From: G963677445 sp963678275
GTDB taxonomy: Bacteria; Bacteroidota; Ignavibacteria; Ignavibacteriales; Melioribacteraceae
DNA: 64,000 bases
Assembly (NCBI GenBank): GCA_963678275.1
Contig: OY782765.1
Span: 5,828,001-5,892,000, forward strand
Direction: 5' to 3'
Both the position numbers and the translations under genes were made by a program. Shown one piece after another: positions 54,664-63,858 of this stretch; the stretch's first letter is position 1; the number at the start of each line of letters is the position of its first letter. The notes below the pieces were generated by a model that ran no database searches, was not told the DNA's origin, and worked only from the letters and a program-made list of their open reading frames with translations.

Positions 54664-55816
54664 TACTCTCAGCTATCAATCTATTGGATTCAATTGAATA
54701 GTGGCGGCCGGTATAAATTTTCTTTTGTGCCTTTTTATTGAAATGATTCGAAAAGACCTCAACCAGATCAATATATGAAGATTTTTTCCTATTCAGAAAT
54801 GATTTTACTGGTGAAAAAATATCTGAATTATATCGAAAATAGTTTCTCATATCTGATTTTAACGGCATAAAAATCACAACAGGTATAGAGCCCTTTTCAA
54901 TAACAGAATTTATATGCTGCTCCAGGATTGCCAGAGTTACTTGTAACGCTTCACTTTCACTTTTAAGTTCTCCTCTGAAATTAAAAACCTCAAAATGTTT
55001 TCTGATTTCCCGTAATGAAATTTTTGCCAGTTTTATCACGGGAGAGAAATCTAAAGGTCCCGACTTATATTGGGTCTGCAAGTAATAATCGTTTTTCCCT
55101 GTTATTTTTAGAAAAGCGCTGTCATTTTGCAAGAGCTTTTTATACTCGCCAACTGAGCCTGCAGGATTGTCCCAAAGCTTAAGCTTATTTTTCTCCAACG
55201 AAAAACGGGGTTTCCCCATTTGGAGTCCCCTGTCGAAAGCGAGAAAAGGGCGAAAAGAATTAAGCGACTTAAATACATTTGTGGCAACAAATTCAATCAG
55301 AACAAATTTGTGGTCTCTGTATATAGCGGAATCTTTCAAATATTTGAGATAAATCTGATCCTGTCCATAGCCTTCCACACCAAGATTTATCACTTCAAAT
55401 GAAGGTTCTATCTTTTCAATTTGTTTTATCCAGGTATCAGGGAGAAATATTTTTTCTCCGAATGTAAGACAATCCCCTGACGCTAGGATTCTTGTTTTTC
55501 CCGGGGGCGGATACTCATCATACTCCTTTTCAGACCTGATCCCCCGGGAGTTAATAAAATGAATAGCATCGGATGTATATCCATCCGGCATTAATTTCCA
55601 GCCAAGATCTTTATCAAAAATCTTTATCGAACCGGCTCCGTCAAGTTTTACAAGCGCGCTTATAAATTTAATTGTGGTTTTAGAAAGTTTCGGCTTATCC
55701 TTTGTCAGGAAGAAAATTTTGTATTTATCATATAAAAAGATTTGAGCGGTATAAGCGAGAAACTCGATGAGAAAACAGAATATTATAATACTTAGAATGA
55801 TTTCGACTGATGACAT
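54623..55816 (-). CDS. Membrane-anchored SGNH-like protein with altered catalytic residues
   Basis: 397 residues with an N-terminal membrane helix (about 5-25), so probably facing the periplasm. The SGNH fold is suggested by LASGDCLTFGEKI (block I, about 112-124), VINLGVEGYGQDQIY (block II, typically NLGVPGYG), EFVATNVF (block III) and TGRHYSIESNRLIAESI (block V, His 372). The usual nucleophile Ser of GDS is Cys here (GDC), and the Asp expected two or three residues before the His is absent (T-G-R-H). It may use a different mechanism or be a binding protein. It converges on and overlaps the SGNH-TPR gene. Confidence 0.65.
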   Translation of the reverse strand: MSSVEIILSIIIFCFLIEFLAYTAQIFLYDKYKIFFLTKDKPKLSKTTIKFISALVKLDGAGSIKIFDKDLGWKLMPDGYTSDAIHFINSRGIRSEKEYDEYPPPGKTRILASGDCLTFGEKIFLPDTWIKQIEKIEPSFEVINLGVEGYGQDQIYLKYLKDSAIYRDHKFVLIEFVATNVFKSLNSFRPFLAFDRGLQMGKPRFSLEKNKLKLWDNPAGSVGEYKKLLQNDSAFLKITGKNDYYLQTQYKSGPLDFSPVIKLAKISLREIRKHFEVFNFRGELKSESEALQVTLAILEQHINSVIEKGSIPVVIFMPLKSDMRNYFRYNSDIFSPVKSFLNRKKSSYIDLVEVFSNHFNKKAQKKIYTGRHYSIESNRLIAESITLFLKNRFHQSN

Positions 55817-55855
55817 AATGCTGATATATAGTTTAAAGAATGTCTGTTTATCTTT

Positions 55856-57439
55856 TTAATTTTTAAAGGTTACAGGTTCCGGTTCATTTGATGAAAACCA
55901 TTTGTTATTTCTGAAAATCAGTTTTGAATTTTTAAGTTTTTCAAGGGATTTCCTGAAGTCAGCAAAACTAAGAGTGACTATTCCTGACTGACTTTGTCTG
56001 AAAGCAATATATTCAATATTTTTTACGAATATTTCGGATAATTCCGGCGCTTCATTCGAGTCCCTGATACATGAATTAGCAATGTATGATTTATTTGAGG
56101 ACAGATATGTATGCATTATTGAAATACCGCCGTTGTAAATAAGTTTATCAATAGCTTCGGGGCGTAATTGAAATGCCGGGTGATTTATCAAAATTGTATC
56201 AAATATCCATTCCCCCCGATTGCTTATCATGGGAGTAATACCATTAAGATCATATAATGTAAATGGATTTTTTCTTCTAATTCTGTTTAGCTTAAATTCC
56301 CGCAACATTTTTCTGTAATTGCCTGCACTCCGGGATTTGGATAATAAATCTTTTATTGCTGATGCGCCAAAAAAATTCTTTACAACATGTCCGGATATAT
56401 AAGTGGAAGCTTTAAAGCTTAATTTGGAATTCCCGCAAAGCGATCTAAAAAGATCTGTGAATATTGAATGATAACCTCTGGATTCAAAACTGTTCAGTTC
56501 TTTTGCCGGATCATTGTAGATATCGCCATAAGACCAAAAATTTTTAATTCCGTAACTGGTCAAAAATTCAAATAAACTTATACCATTTGATAGTTCCCCA
56601 TTTCGGGAAAAAAGATAATCACCTATTCCATGGTCAATCCAGGTTTCAGGTTTAAATTCTTTCATTGATTCCATTCTTCTGACACATTCATCATATTCCG
56701 GGGCATCTCTGGCGGATGTAAAACCATGAAAAGCAATTTCATTTCCCGCAGATTTAAATTCTCTCAGAAGTTCTTTGTAACCAGGGGTGTTTACTCCATG
56801 GTGTTGAATTCCGTGATACATCTCAGTAAAAGGGAAAACAGATTTTGTGATCGAAATCTTATATTTTTTTAACACTCTGCTGATCAGCCGGAATTTTTCC
56901 ACCGTATCCCAATCAGCGTGATCAGTTATTATAAGTGCGGATTTTGCCTGACCGGGGAATGGTTCAAACCAGACCGTGTTTTCTGGCGAATTTATTCTAT
57001 TAACAAATAAATAAATTTGTATAGGTGAGTTTATTGAGGAGATTTTAGCATCAGAAAACCTTATAAGGCCGCAGGATTGCCTGGATTTGACCGGCATACT
57101 GACAAGAAATCCATTTTGTATTCTTTTTACCGATATAAAAGGGATTTTAGGCAAATCAATTCTATAGAACTTTTCCATTTGTCTGACGACTACAAAACAC
57201 CCGGATGGGAAATATAATTGAGTGTTTTTTAATTCTACAAGATTTCTTCTGGAATTAATTGACCAGCATTGATCAGAAGGAATAAAAAGTTCGAGTTTAA
57301 TTCTCTCCCTTTCCTTAATAACATCCTCTGTAAAGAGGAGAATTTCATAATTATCGGCATCATCACTTCCCCATTTTGATTCAACACTGCAGATGGTTTT
57401 AGATTTGTTATCAACTATTGCCTTTGCGTGAATTCTCAT
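55856..57439 (-). CDS. NodB-like polysaccharide deacetylase-type protein
   Basis: 527 residues from ATG 57439, with AGGA at good spacing; the TTG five codons upstream has no ribosome-binding site. A beta-rich N-terminal part (about 1-165) precedes a NodB-like barrel: SALIITDHADWDT (about 168-180, acidic metal-site motif), GNEIAFHGFTS (about 233-243, His) and ETWIDHG (about 265-271). These are shifted from the classic TFDDG/H-x-x-x-H arrangement and resemble the WbmS-type deacetylase group. Expected to act on a surface polysaccharide. It is next to two SGNH-type genes, giving a probable glycan-modification cluster. Confidence 0.62.
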   Translation of the reverse strand: MRIHAKAIVDNKSKTICSVESKWGSDDADNYEILLFTEDVIKERERIKLELFIPSDQCWSINSRRNLVELKNTQLYFPSGCFVVVRQMEKFYRIDLPKIPFISVKRIQNGFLVSMPVKSRQSCGLIRFSDAKISSINSPIQIYLFVNRINSPENTVWFEPFPGQAKSALIITDHADWDTVEKFRLISRVLKKYKISITKSVFPFTEMYHGIQHHGVNTPGYKELLREFKSAGNEIAFHGFTSARDAPEYDECVRRMESMKEFKPETWIDHGIGDYLFSRNGELSNGISLFEFLTSYGIKNFWSYGDIYNDPAKELNSFESRGYHSIFTDLFRSLCGNSKLSFKASTYISGHVVKNFFGASAIKDLLSKSRSAGNYRKMLREFKLNRIRRKNPFTLYDLNGITPMISNRGEWIFDTILINHPAFQLRPEAIDKLIYNGGISIMHTYLSSNKSYIANSCIRDSNEAPELSEIFVKNIEYIAFRQSQSGIVTLSFADFRKSLEKLKNSKLIFRNNKWFSSNEPEPVTFKN

Positions 57440-57567
57440 ATTTCCTGAAAACAATAATGGAGGATTGTTTTGAACAAATATAAATAAAATTAAATAGAAA
57501 ATATTCCTGTTTATATAAAAATACTGATTACACGCATAGTTAAATCAGTTAAGTATTTCTATATATT

Positions 57568-58458
57568 TTACTCCCATTTCCATTTATCCGGATTCCAGGT
57601 TTTTTCTTCTTGCAGTTCGAAGAGAGGTTTAATAAAACCGGATATTTTGTTTACTACCTCATTAAAATTCAGATCATTATCCAGTTTTTGTCTATTTATA
57701 TATGCGTTCCACATTTTTTCTTTTCCGGAATCTTTTTTGAATTTTTCTGAGAACACCACATTTTTTCTTTCCAGTTTGGTATCCCTGTTTTTAAATGTTC
57801 GTATTATTGATTCTTTAAGTTCTGAGGATTTGAAGCGTTTTTTTTCGGCAAAAAAAAGAAGATCAAAAAAGTCTTTCATCCTGCTCGATAAATAATTTAA
57901 GGAAACAATTGCTTCAAACTTTTCAGAAACAGCGGAATCCAACGAATAAGCAGTTAACTTTGGAGATTCATTGTCAAGCAGAGTTGGGAAATCTATCTCC
58001 ACAGCATTTACAATAGAATCACTAAAACCAATATCTATTTGCAGGTTATGTTTGTTAGTTGCAAGTGTTCCTAATATGATTGCCCTGATACCTTTATAGT
58101 TGTTTTCCTCCATTATTTCTGAGACTTCAATATTTTGATCAAATGAAACACCATCATCAACAGTAATTTTAATTATCTCATTGAGAATGGCTTTAATTGA
58201 CTCGGTTTCGTTACGTAAATTCTTTCCAAGAAAATCTATATCTTTTGTCGGTCTGTTTCTGCTGATATTATGGGCAATAAATAGAAGAGCTCCTTTCAGA
58301 ATGAATTTCTTCGAATAAACTGACTGTGAAAGCCTGAACAAAAATCTTTCCTGAAAATATTGTCTTATAATCAGATTAAAATCCTGATTGTTTTGTCTGG
58401 CAATGTTAAGCAATTTTTGTTTAACCGACGCCTCCATATTAATATGTTTTTTCTTCAT
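57568..58458 (-). CDS. abiEii: AbiEii/AbiGii-family nucleotidyltransferase toxin
   Basis: 296 residues. Type IV toxin of the AbiE abortive-infection system. The fold is a minimal nucleotidyltransferase: FILKGALLFIAHN and RPTKDIDFLG (about 70-79) give the G-S/A...D-x-D catalytic motif, and FEAIVSLNYLSSRMKDFFDL is the second family block (K-D-x-x-D-L). Characterised homologues are GTP-binding or tRNA-modifying transferases that stop growth on phage infection. Five bases downstream of its cognate antitoxin gene. All family motifs look intact. Confidence 0.9.
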   Translation of the reverse strand: MKKKHINMEASVKQKLLNIARQNNQDFNLIIRQYFQERFLFRLSQSVYSKKFILKGALLFIAHNISRNRPTKDIDFLGKNLRNETESIKAILNEIIKITVDDGVSFDQNIEVSEIMEENNYKGIRAIILGTLATNKHNLQIDIGFSDSIVNAVEIDFPTLLDNESPKLTAYSLDSAVSEKFEAIVSLNYLSSRMKDFFDLLFFAEKKRFKSSELKESIIRTFKNRDTKLERKNVVFSEKFKKDSGKEKMWNAYINRQKLDNDLNFNEVVNKISGFIKPLFELQEEKTWNPDKWKWE

Positions 58459-58463
58459 GTTTG

Positions 58464-59045
58464 TTATATCATTGATTTTAAGTAAGGCATCATTTTATTT
58501 TCCACACCACATATTTCAGCATATTTGATTATCTCATTCAGTTCCCGCTCCTTCGAATTCATGTATGTTTTTAAGGATTCAAGCACAATATCTTCCCCAA
58601 TTTTATTTATATATCGAAACATATCACCGAGAGTTTTTTCTTTATTGTAAATTTTAATGGTTCCGCTCGGAGTATTTAGTTCAGTAATCCCCATTTTGTA
58701 ATATTTTTCGGCAAAATAATAAAGTCTGACAGGAGGATATTCAAGATTAAATCTTGGAGTATTGCGAGGTACTGCTATATAAATCTCCGAAGGCATAAAC
58801 GTTGTCAAACCATAATAATCGGCAGCAGAGGAAAGACAAATTATTGCATTTTTATTATACTGACATACATCCGAAAACCCGGAATGTTCATCCCATGGGA
58901 ATTCAATCAATTTATAAAGTCCGGGTTTAATTTTTTCAATAATACCATCTCGCAAATATTTTGCCACATCTCTTGTTTGTATGCCAGCAGACTTTAAATC
59001 TTTCATCCTCGCATATCCCTTGTTATTTTCAAATATCCCTATCAT
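58464..59045 (-). CDS. abiEi: AbiEi-family antitoxin and repressor
   Basis: 193 residues from ATG 59045, with AGGGA upstream; a longer reading frame would place 15 unconserved residues before it. An N-terminal winged helix (about 1-60: NNKGYARMKDLKSAGIQTRD, then YLRDGIIEKIKPGLYKL) matches the AbiEi promoter-binding domain. The rest (ICLSSAADYYGLTTFMPSEI, then IAVPR) is the antitoxin domain. In type IV systems the antitoxin does not bind the toxin but counteracts it, and represses its own operon through inverted repeats, which are seen just upstream. Confidence 0.88.
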   Translation of the reverse strand: MIGIFENNKGYARMKDLKSAGIQTRDVAKYLRDGIIEKIKPGLYKLIEFPWDEHSGFSDVCQYNKNAIICLSSAADYYGLTTFMPSEIYIAVPRNTPRFNLEYPPVRLYYFAEKYYKMGITELNTPSGTIKIYNKEKTLGDMFRYINKIGEDIVLESLKTYMNSKERELNEIIKYAEICGVENKMMPYLKSMI

Positions 59046-59067
59046 GTTCCCTGTTTTTATTATTGAA

Positions 59068-59108
59068 TCATTTTGTAGGCAAAAATACAAAATTATCCTA
59101 CAAAATGA
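59068..59108 (-). promoter_or_regulatory. Inverted-repeat operator of the abiE operon
   Basis: Perfect 12-bp inverted repeat TCATTTTGTAGG/CCTACAAAATGA (59068-59079 and 59097-59108) with a 17-base spacer, directly upstream of abiEi. Studied AbiEi proteins bind such paired inverted repeats cooperatively. Confidence 0.7.
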
Positions 59109-59206
59109 ATCATTATTCCATAATTATTATGAGATTTCATTAACCTGGTTTAAAAAAATTTCCTAATTTGGATTGAATAATTTGTGAAATTTTACTGCTG
59201 AAAATC

Positions 59207-59920
59207 ATGCAAAATCTTAAGCCTCTTAATTTCAAAGATTCATTCTTACTATTCGGCGGAGCGTCGATTGCGCTTATTCTTGGGACGCGGTATTTTATTC
59301 CCTGGCTGAACAAAATTACCGGCATTGAAACTATAATCTTCTGGTTCCTTGTGGCAGGACTCGGGGTGTTCGTTCCGCTTCTTATTGTATCATATTATAT
59401 TCTCAGGAGGGAAGGATATAAGTTAGACCGGGATTTATGGCGGGAACGTCTTCGATTTCAAACTATGACAAAAACGGACTGGCTGTGGAGCGCCGGAGGA
59501 ATAATCAGCATCGGTGTATTCAGTTCGGTCATTATGAAATTACTTGAATATTTTGTGGGGACAATGGATCATCAGCCTGCTTTTATGAGTTTTGAGCCTC
59601 TTTCGGCGGGACGTTACTGGATACTCGCGGTGTGGCTGCCATACTGGCTTCTGAATATAATGGGGGAGGAGATTTTGTGGCGCGGTGTTATGCTGCCGCG
59701 TCAGGAAATTGTATTCGGCAAATTTACCTGGTTTATTCACGGTTGCGGATGGGCTTTATTTCACATCGCTTTCGGATGGCAGTTATTTCTGACAATGCTG
59801 CCTATCTTGTTTATACAATCCTATGTTGTGTATAAAAGGAAAAACAGTTGGACGGGGGTGGTGATTCACGCGGTTATAAACGGACCGAGTTTTATCGCTA
59901 TTTCATTTGGCTTATTATAG
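59207..59920 (+). CDS. CPBP-family intramembrane metalloprotease
   Basis: 237 residues with about seven membrane helices. The CAAX/Abi (CPBP) motifs are all present: GEEILWRGVMLPRQE (motif 1, E-E-x-x-x-R, near 150), ALFHIAFGWQ (motif 2, F-x-x-x-H) and VIHAVINGPS (motif 3, H-x-x-x-N). Homologues process prenylated proteins, bacteriocins or act in self-immunity. Diverges from the abiE operon, but there is no evidence of a shared role. Confidence 0.88.
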   Translation: MQNLKPLNFKDSFLLFGGASIALILGTRYFIPWLNKITGIETIIFWFLVAGLGVFVPLLIVSYYILRREGYKLDRDLWRERLRFQTMTKTDWLWSAGGIISIGVFSSVIMKLLEYFVGTMDHQPAFMSFEPLSAGRYWILAVWLPYWLLNIMGEEILWRGVMLPRQEIVFGKFTWFIHGCGWALFHIAFGWQLFLTMLPILFIQSYVVYKRKNSWTGVVIHAVINGPSFIAISFGLL

Positions 59921-59964
59921 AAGGCAGGCAGATCAGGAATAAACTTAATCTGCCCTGAAACTTA

Positions 59965-60663
59965 TTATATGGTAAATCCAAAAACAATATAACTTTGTTC
60001 GCTTCGGGGATTTAATATCCAGTTAGCGAAAAGGGGAAGAGAAAATTCCTGAGTGATCTTGAGTTTTCTTGTCAGTCCGAATCCCACGTTGATAACCGAG
60101 AAGTCTTCCGCTCCGTAATAAGCCGGATTTTTTTCACTTCCGGTAGTGGCTCCCGCAAAAAGTTTTAAATCGGTATCTTTGACTCGCAGATTATAACCAG
60201 CCTCAAAATAGATGTTATTCCCTTTATCGTTATAAAAATTCACTCCCGCCAGAAATGAAACCGGGAAATTTTCAGGACCGTTATATGAAGCTATGCCTTC
60301 AATAGTATGACCGCCATCGCCATTATCATCGAAATCGCCAAATTTGAATCCGGCATTGGGGAAATAATAATCGACAAGAGTAATTCCGAATGATCCGCTG
60401 CCGGGAAGTCCGAATGAATATCCTAAAACAATATCAATTTCTTCTGAGAAAGCTTCAGTGCGGTCGAATGAATATGATCCCCATAGGGAAGCGTCGAATC
60501 CGTTGTAATTAAAACCTATTGAGGGTTGTATGTTCGGAGCGCTGTTTATCATCATACCTCTCCATACATAGCGGTTGACAATATCCGCCGATGTATTGAA
60601 TGTCTGGGCGTTAAGAGAAAAGAATGATGTTAATATTAAAATAAACGCGAAAACACTTTTCAT
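59965..60663 (-). CDS. TorF-like outer-membrane porin
   Basis: 232 residues from ATG 60663 (GGAG upstream); a longer frame would add 31 residues before the signal peptide. Signal peptide MKSVFAFILILTSFFSLNAQ is followed by SADIVNRYVWRGMMINSAPN, the S-x-Y-V-W-R-G opening characteristic of TorF-family putative porins. Amphipathic strands run to the last residues (YIVFGFTI). The upstream minus-strand methyltransferase gene lies 80 bases away. Confidence 0.72.
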   Translation of the reverse strand: MKSVFAFILILTSFFSLNAQTFNTSADIVNRYVWRGMMINSAPNIQPSIGFNYNGFDASLWGSYSFDRTEAFSEEIDIVLGYSFGLPGSGSFGITLVDYYFPNAGFKFGDFDDNGDGGHTIEGIASYNGPENFPVSFLAGVNFYNDKGNNIYFEAGYNLRVKDTDLKLFAGATTGSEKNPAYYGAEDFSVINVGFGLTRKLKITQEFSLPLFANWILNPRSEQSYIVFGFTI

Positions 60664-60742
60664 TATAAATCTCCAGATTATTAGATAGGGGGAAAAGCAA
60701 AAATAAATAAAAGAAAGAAATGTGGCTATAGTCAGGGGAAAA

Positions 60743-61342
60743 TTATTTCCCCTCAATTATGTAAATATTGTCCCGGGGAAGGAAAGTCTCAATTCTGCTA
60801 AGGGACTGTTCTGAATCGTGGATGATTTTTTTTACTTTATCCATTTTAAGGTAGTAGTCATATTCATATCCATATTTTTCCGGGTCCCGGTCAACAATAA
60901 CAATCGGGGCATCGGGCTTCAGGTATTTACGGATATTCTTAAGGAAAGGAACCGGCTGCAAAACATCATGCAATACGTAAACCATAATCACCATATCAAG
61001 CGTATCAACCGGGAAGAGAGGATCTGTTTCTTCACCCAATACGGTTTCAATATTGATTAATCCTTTTCTTCTGGCTTTTTGTTCAAGAGTTTCAAGCGCT
61101 CTTTCACTGATATCATTCGCGTAAACTTTCCCTGTGTCCCCAATTCTTGAGGATAAAAAGAAAGTAAAATATCCCTCGCCGGCTCCCGCTTCGCCAATTA
61201 CCATTCCCGGCTTAATACCGAGTGTATCCATAATTTTATCAGGCATCTGCCACTGATCGCGGTTGGGTTCGAAACGGAATATGGTTATCGCGAGAATCGC
61301 AACAAAAATAAGCGCGATCAATACTTTTACTGCTGCCCTCAT
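60743..61342 (-). CDS. Membrane-anchored class I SAM-dependent methyltransferase
   Basis: 199 residues. N-terminal hydrophobic segment (about 5-22) not followed by a cleavage motif, then a Rossmann methyltransferase: VIGEAGAGEGYFTFFLSSRI (motif I, about 48-67), VYANDISERALETLEQKA (motif II acidic residue) and MVIMVYVLHDVLQPVPFLKN (motif IV-V). The anchoring topology suggests either an envelope-side enzyme or a cytoplasmic one tethered by its N-terminus; SAM is cytoplasmic, so the latter is likelier. Substrate unknown. Confidence 0.82.
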   Translation of the reverse strand: MRAAVKVLIALIFVAILAITIFRFEPNRDQWQMPDKIMDTLGIKPGMVIGEAGAGEGYFTFFLSSRIGDTGKVYANDISERALETLEQKARRKGLINIETVLGEETDPLFPVDTLDMVIMVYVLHDVLQPVPFLKNIRKYLKPDAPIVIVDRDPEKYGYEYDYYLKMDKVKKIIHDSEQSLSRIETFLPRDNIYIIEGK

Positions 61343-61770
61343 AAATTAAATCTCCGTTTTATTCAATAATTTTTTCATTTGTCTTTATCTTACTATAAAT
61401 GAGTACAAAAACAATTTCTGTCAAACTGATGTTTGTACCTCTATTCAATATTTCGGTTTTTTCTGTAATTATTTATATCAATATACTAAAAAAAATATAT
61501 AAAAAACCCGGCGCCAGGAGGTTGTACGCCGGGTTGAGAAAGAAGCAAGGGGCCTGAAAAACGTTGTCTTTATTTATACAATTCAGAAAATTATTTGATT
61601 TGCCCTTTGGACGCGCCGCTATTTTTATTGTTCATCTCATTATGGGTAAAAAATAATGCCCTTTCCCGGGTATTTTTGATCATTATAATGATTACTTAAT
61701 TATTTAATAATTTACAGATTTCAAATAATCATTAACTTTGAGTATTCAAAAAATACCAAGGTCCTCATTG
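61343..61770. other. Gene-free spacer between divergent genes
   Basis: No supported gene. AT-rich, with one strong minus-strand terminator-like hairpin that belongs to no annotated gene. Confidence 0.5.
61485..61535 (-). terminator. Orphan minus-strand intrinsic terminator
   Basis: 9-bp stem AACCCGGCG/CGCCGGGTT (61505-61513 with 61527-61535), 13-nt loop, followed on the minus strand by TTTTTTATATATTTTTTTT. No gene ends here on that strand. Confidence 0.65.
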
Positions 61771-63846
61771 ATGAAAAATTCAATTTTATTCTATATCATG
61801 TTTTTTATAGTCACATCCTGTTACAGCCAGGAAGAATCTATATATCTTGAAGTAATTGGAACCTATGAAACAGGAATATTTAATGCGTCAGGAGCTGAGA
61901 TACCGGCATATGACGCGGCCACAAAAAGGATTTTCTTTACGAACTCAGCCAGTAACAGTATTGAAATACTTGACATAAGTGATCCGGCGAATCCGCAGGC
62001 ATTATCTCCTATTGATCTTTCCCCGTATGGAGCGGGTCCGAATAGTATCGCTGTTAAAAACGGACTGGTCGCCGTCGCGGTTGAAGCCGATCCAAAAACA
62101 GATAATGGCCATGCTGTATTTTTTGATACCGATGGAAACTTTCAGTTTGCCTTAGAAGTCGGGGCCCTGCCTGATATGCTCACATTTACACCTGACGGAA
62201 ACAGAGCGCTCGTAGCGAATGAGGGAGAACCGGAAAATGGAGTTGATCCGGAAGGTTCGGTTTCCGTAATTAATGTAAACGCACAAACAGTGACAATGAT
62301 AGATTTCGGTGTGTTTAACAACTATCCCCTTATGCCTTCGATAAGGATTTTTCCCGGAAAAACAGTGGCGGAAGACCTTGAACCGGAATATATAGCTGTT
62401 AGTTCGGACGGATCAATGGCGTGGGTTTCCTGTCAGGAAAATAACGCGCTGATTTTTATTAATCTCAGCACACTGGAACCCTATCAATTAACAGGAATGG
62501 GCTACAAAGACCACAATCTTCAGGAAAACACGCTTGACGCCAGCGATGTGGATGAAGCAATTAATATAACAAACTGGCCTGTAAAAGGAATGTTTATGCC
62601 TGACGCTATCGCTTACAGCGAATATAACAGCAGCCCTTTCGTACTTTCAGCCAATGAAGGAGATTCCAGGGATGAAGATGAAAGAGTTGAAAATATTGTC
62701 CTCGACGTTTCGGCTTTTCCTGACGCGGCTTTTCTACAGTTGCCGGAAAATCTGGGAAGGCTCGATATTTCACTTATTGATGGCGATATTGATAATGATG
62801 GAGAATATGAAGAACTTTACTCTTACGGTACCCGTTCGTTTTCTGTGTGGAACGGAACGACCGGTGAATTGATATGGGATTCGGGCAACGATTTTGAAGA
62901 GATTATTTCGCAGAGATATCCTGATAATTTTAACAGCGATAATAATGAGAATGGAACGTTTGATTTAAGGAGTGATAATAAAGGCTGCGAACCTGAAGGA
63001 ATTGTAACCGCGAAAATAGGTGATGAACGTTATGTCTTTATTCTTCTTGAAAGGATTGGCGGGATAATGGTATACAATATTACAATTCCTTATAATCCGG
63101 CTTTTGTGCAGTATATAAACAACAGGAACTTCGCGGGTAATCCTGCAAATGGAACAGCAGGGGATCTCGGACCTGAAGGAGCTGTATTTATCCCGGCTGC
63201 AGATAGTCCTGACGGAAGCTCTCTTCTTGTTGTCGCGAATGAGGTAAGCGGCACAGTGACTATTTACAGAATTAATGAAGGTTTTATCCCTGTTGAACTT
63301 ACCGCGTTCACTGCGGCCGCTAAAGATAACAAAGCGATTCTCAGGTGGACTACGGCATCCGAAAAAAACAATCGTGGTTTTTGGATTGAAAAAGCGGATG
63401 GCGACGGAGCTTTCAGGCCTCTCTTTTTTGTGGAAGGGGCAGGCACGAGCGCTGAAATAAATAACTATCAGTTTACTGATGAAAATTTGAAACCGGGAGT
63501 ATACAGGTATCGGCTGAAACAGGAAGATTTCGATGGTCGTTTTGAGTATAGCGGAATAAGAATAGTTGAAATACCCGCTCCTGTGGAATTTGAGCTTATG
63601 GATAACTATCCGAATCCATTCAATCCATCAACCGATATAAAATTTTCGCTGCCCGCGCGTTCCGAAATTTCCCTGGTAGTATATGATTTGCTCGGCAGGG
63701 AAGTTGCCGTTTTGTATGATGGGATTTGTGAAGCCGGCGTACATACTGTAACTTTTAATGGATCTGAATTATCAAGCGGTGTGTTTATATATAAACTTAC
63801 TTCAGGTAAATTTTCCGCCGTAAAGAAAATGAATATGATCAAATAA
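61771..63846 (+). CDS. T9SS-exported choice-of-anchor I family protein
   Basis: 691 residues from ATG 61771; a TTG 11 codons upstream would extend past the signal peptide (MKNSILFYIMFFIVTSCYSQ). The bulk (about 25-480) is a beta-propeller of the choice-of-anchor I type, related to LVIVD/alkaline-phosphatase-like surface proteins: DISDPANPQALSPI, LVANEGEPENGVDPEGSVSV, AWVSCQENNALIFINLSTLE, LSANEGDSRDEDERV, LGPEGAVFIPA, LVVANEVSGTVTIY. An Fn3-like domain follows (about 505-600), then a T9SS tail (NYPNPFNPSTDIKFSLPARS, VYDLLGREVAVL). Extracellular. Function unproven; related proteins are linked to phosphate or metal uptake. Confidence 0.88.
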   Translation: MKNSILFYIMFFIVTSCYSQEESIYLEVIGTYETGIFNASGAEIPAYDAATKRIFFTNSASNSIEILDISDPANPQALSPIDLSPYGAGPNSIAVKNGLVAVAVEADPKTDNGHAVFFDTDGNFQFALEVGALPDMLTFTPDGNRALVANEGEPENGVDPEGSVSVINVNAQTVTMIDFGVFNNYPLMPSIRIFPGKTVAEDLEPEYIAVSSDGSMAWVSCQENNALIFINLSTLEPYQLTGMGYKDHNLQENTLDASDVDEAINITNWPVKGMFMPDAIAYSEYNSSPFVLSANEGDSRDEDERVENIVLDVSAFPDAAFLQLPENLGRLDISLIDGDIDNDGEYEELYSYGTRSFSVWNGTTGELIWDSGNDFEEIISQRYPDNFNSDNNENGTFDLRSDNKGCEPEGIVTAKIGDERYVFILLERIGGIMVYNITIPYNPAFVQYINNRNFAGNPANGTAGDLGPEGAVFIPAADSPDGSSLLVVANEVSGTVTIYRINEGFIPVELTAFTAAAKDNKAILRWTTASEKNNRGFWIEKADGDGAFRPLFFVEGAGTSAEINNYQFTDENLKPGVYRYRLKQEDFDGRFEYSGIRIVEIPAPVEFELMDNYPNPFNPSTDIKFSLPARSEISLVVYDLLGREVAVLYDGICEAGVHTVTFNGSELSSGVFIYKLTSGKFSAVKKMNMIK

Positions 63847-63858
63847 ATACTATTTAAT

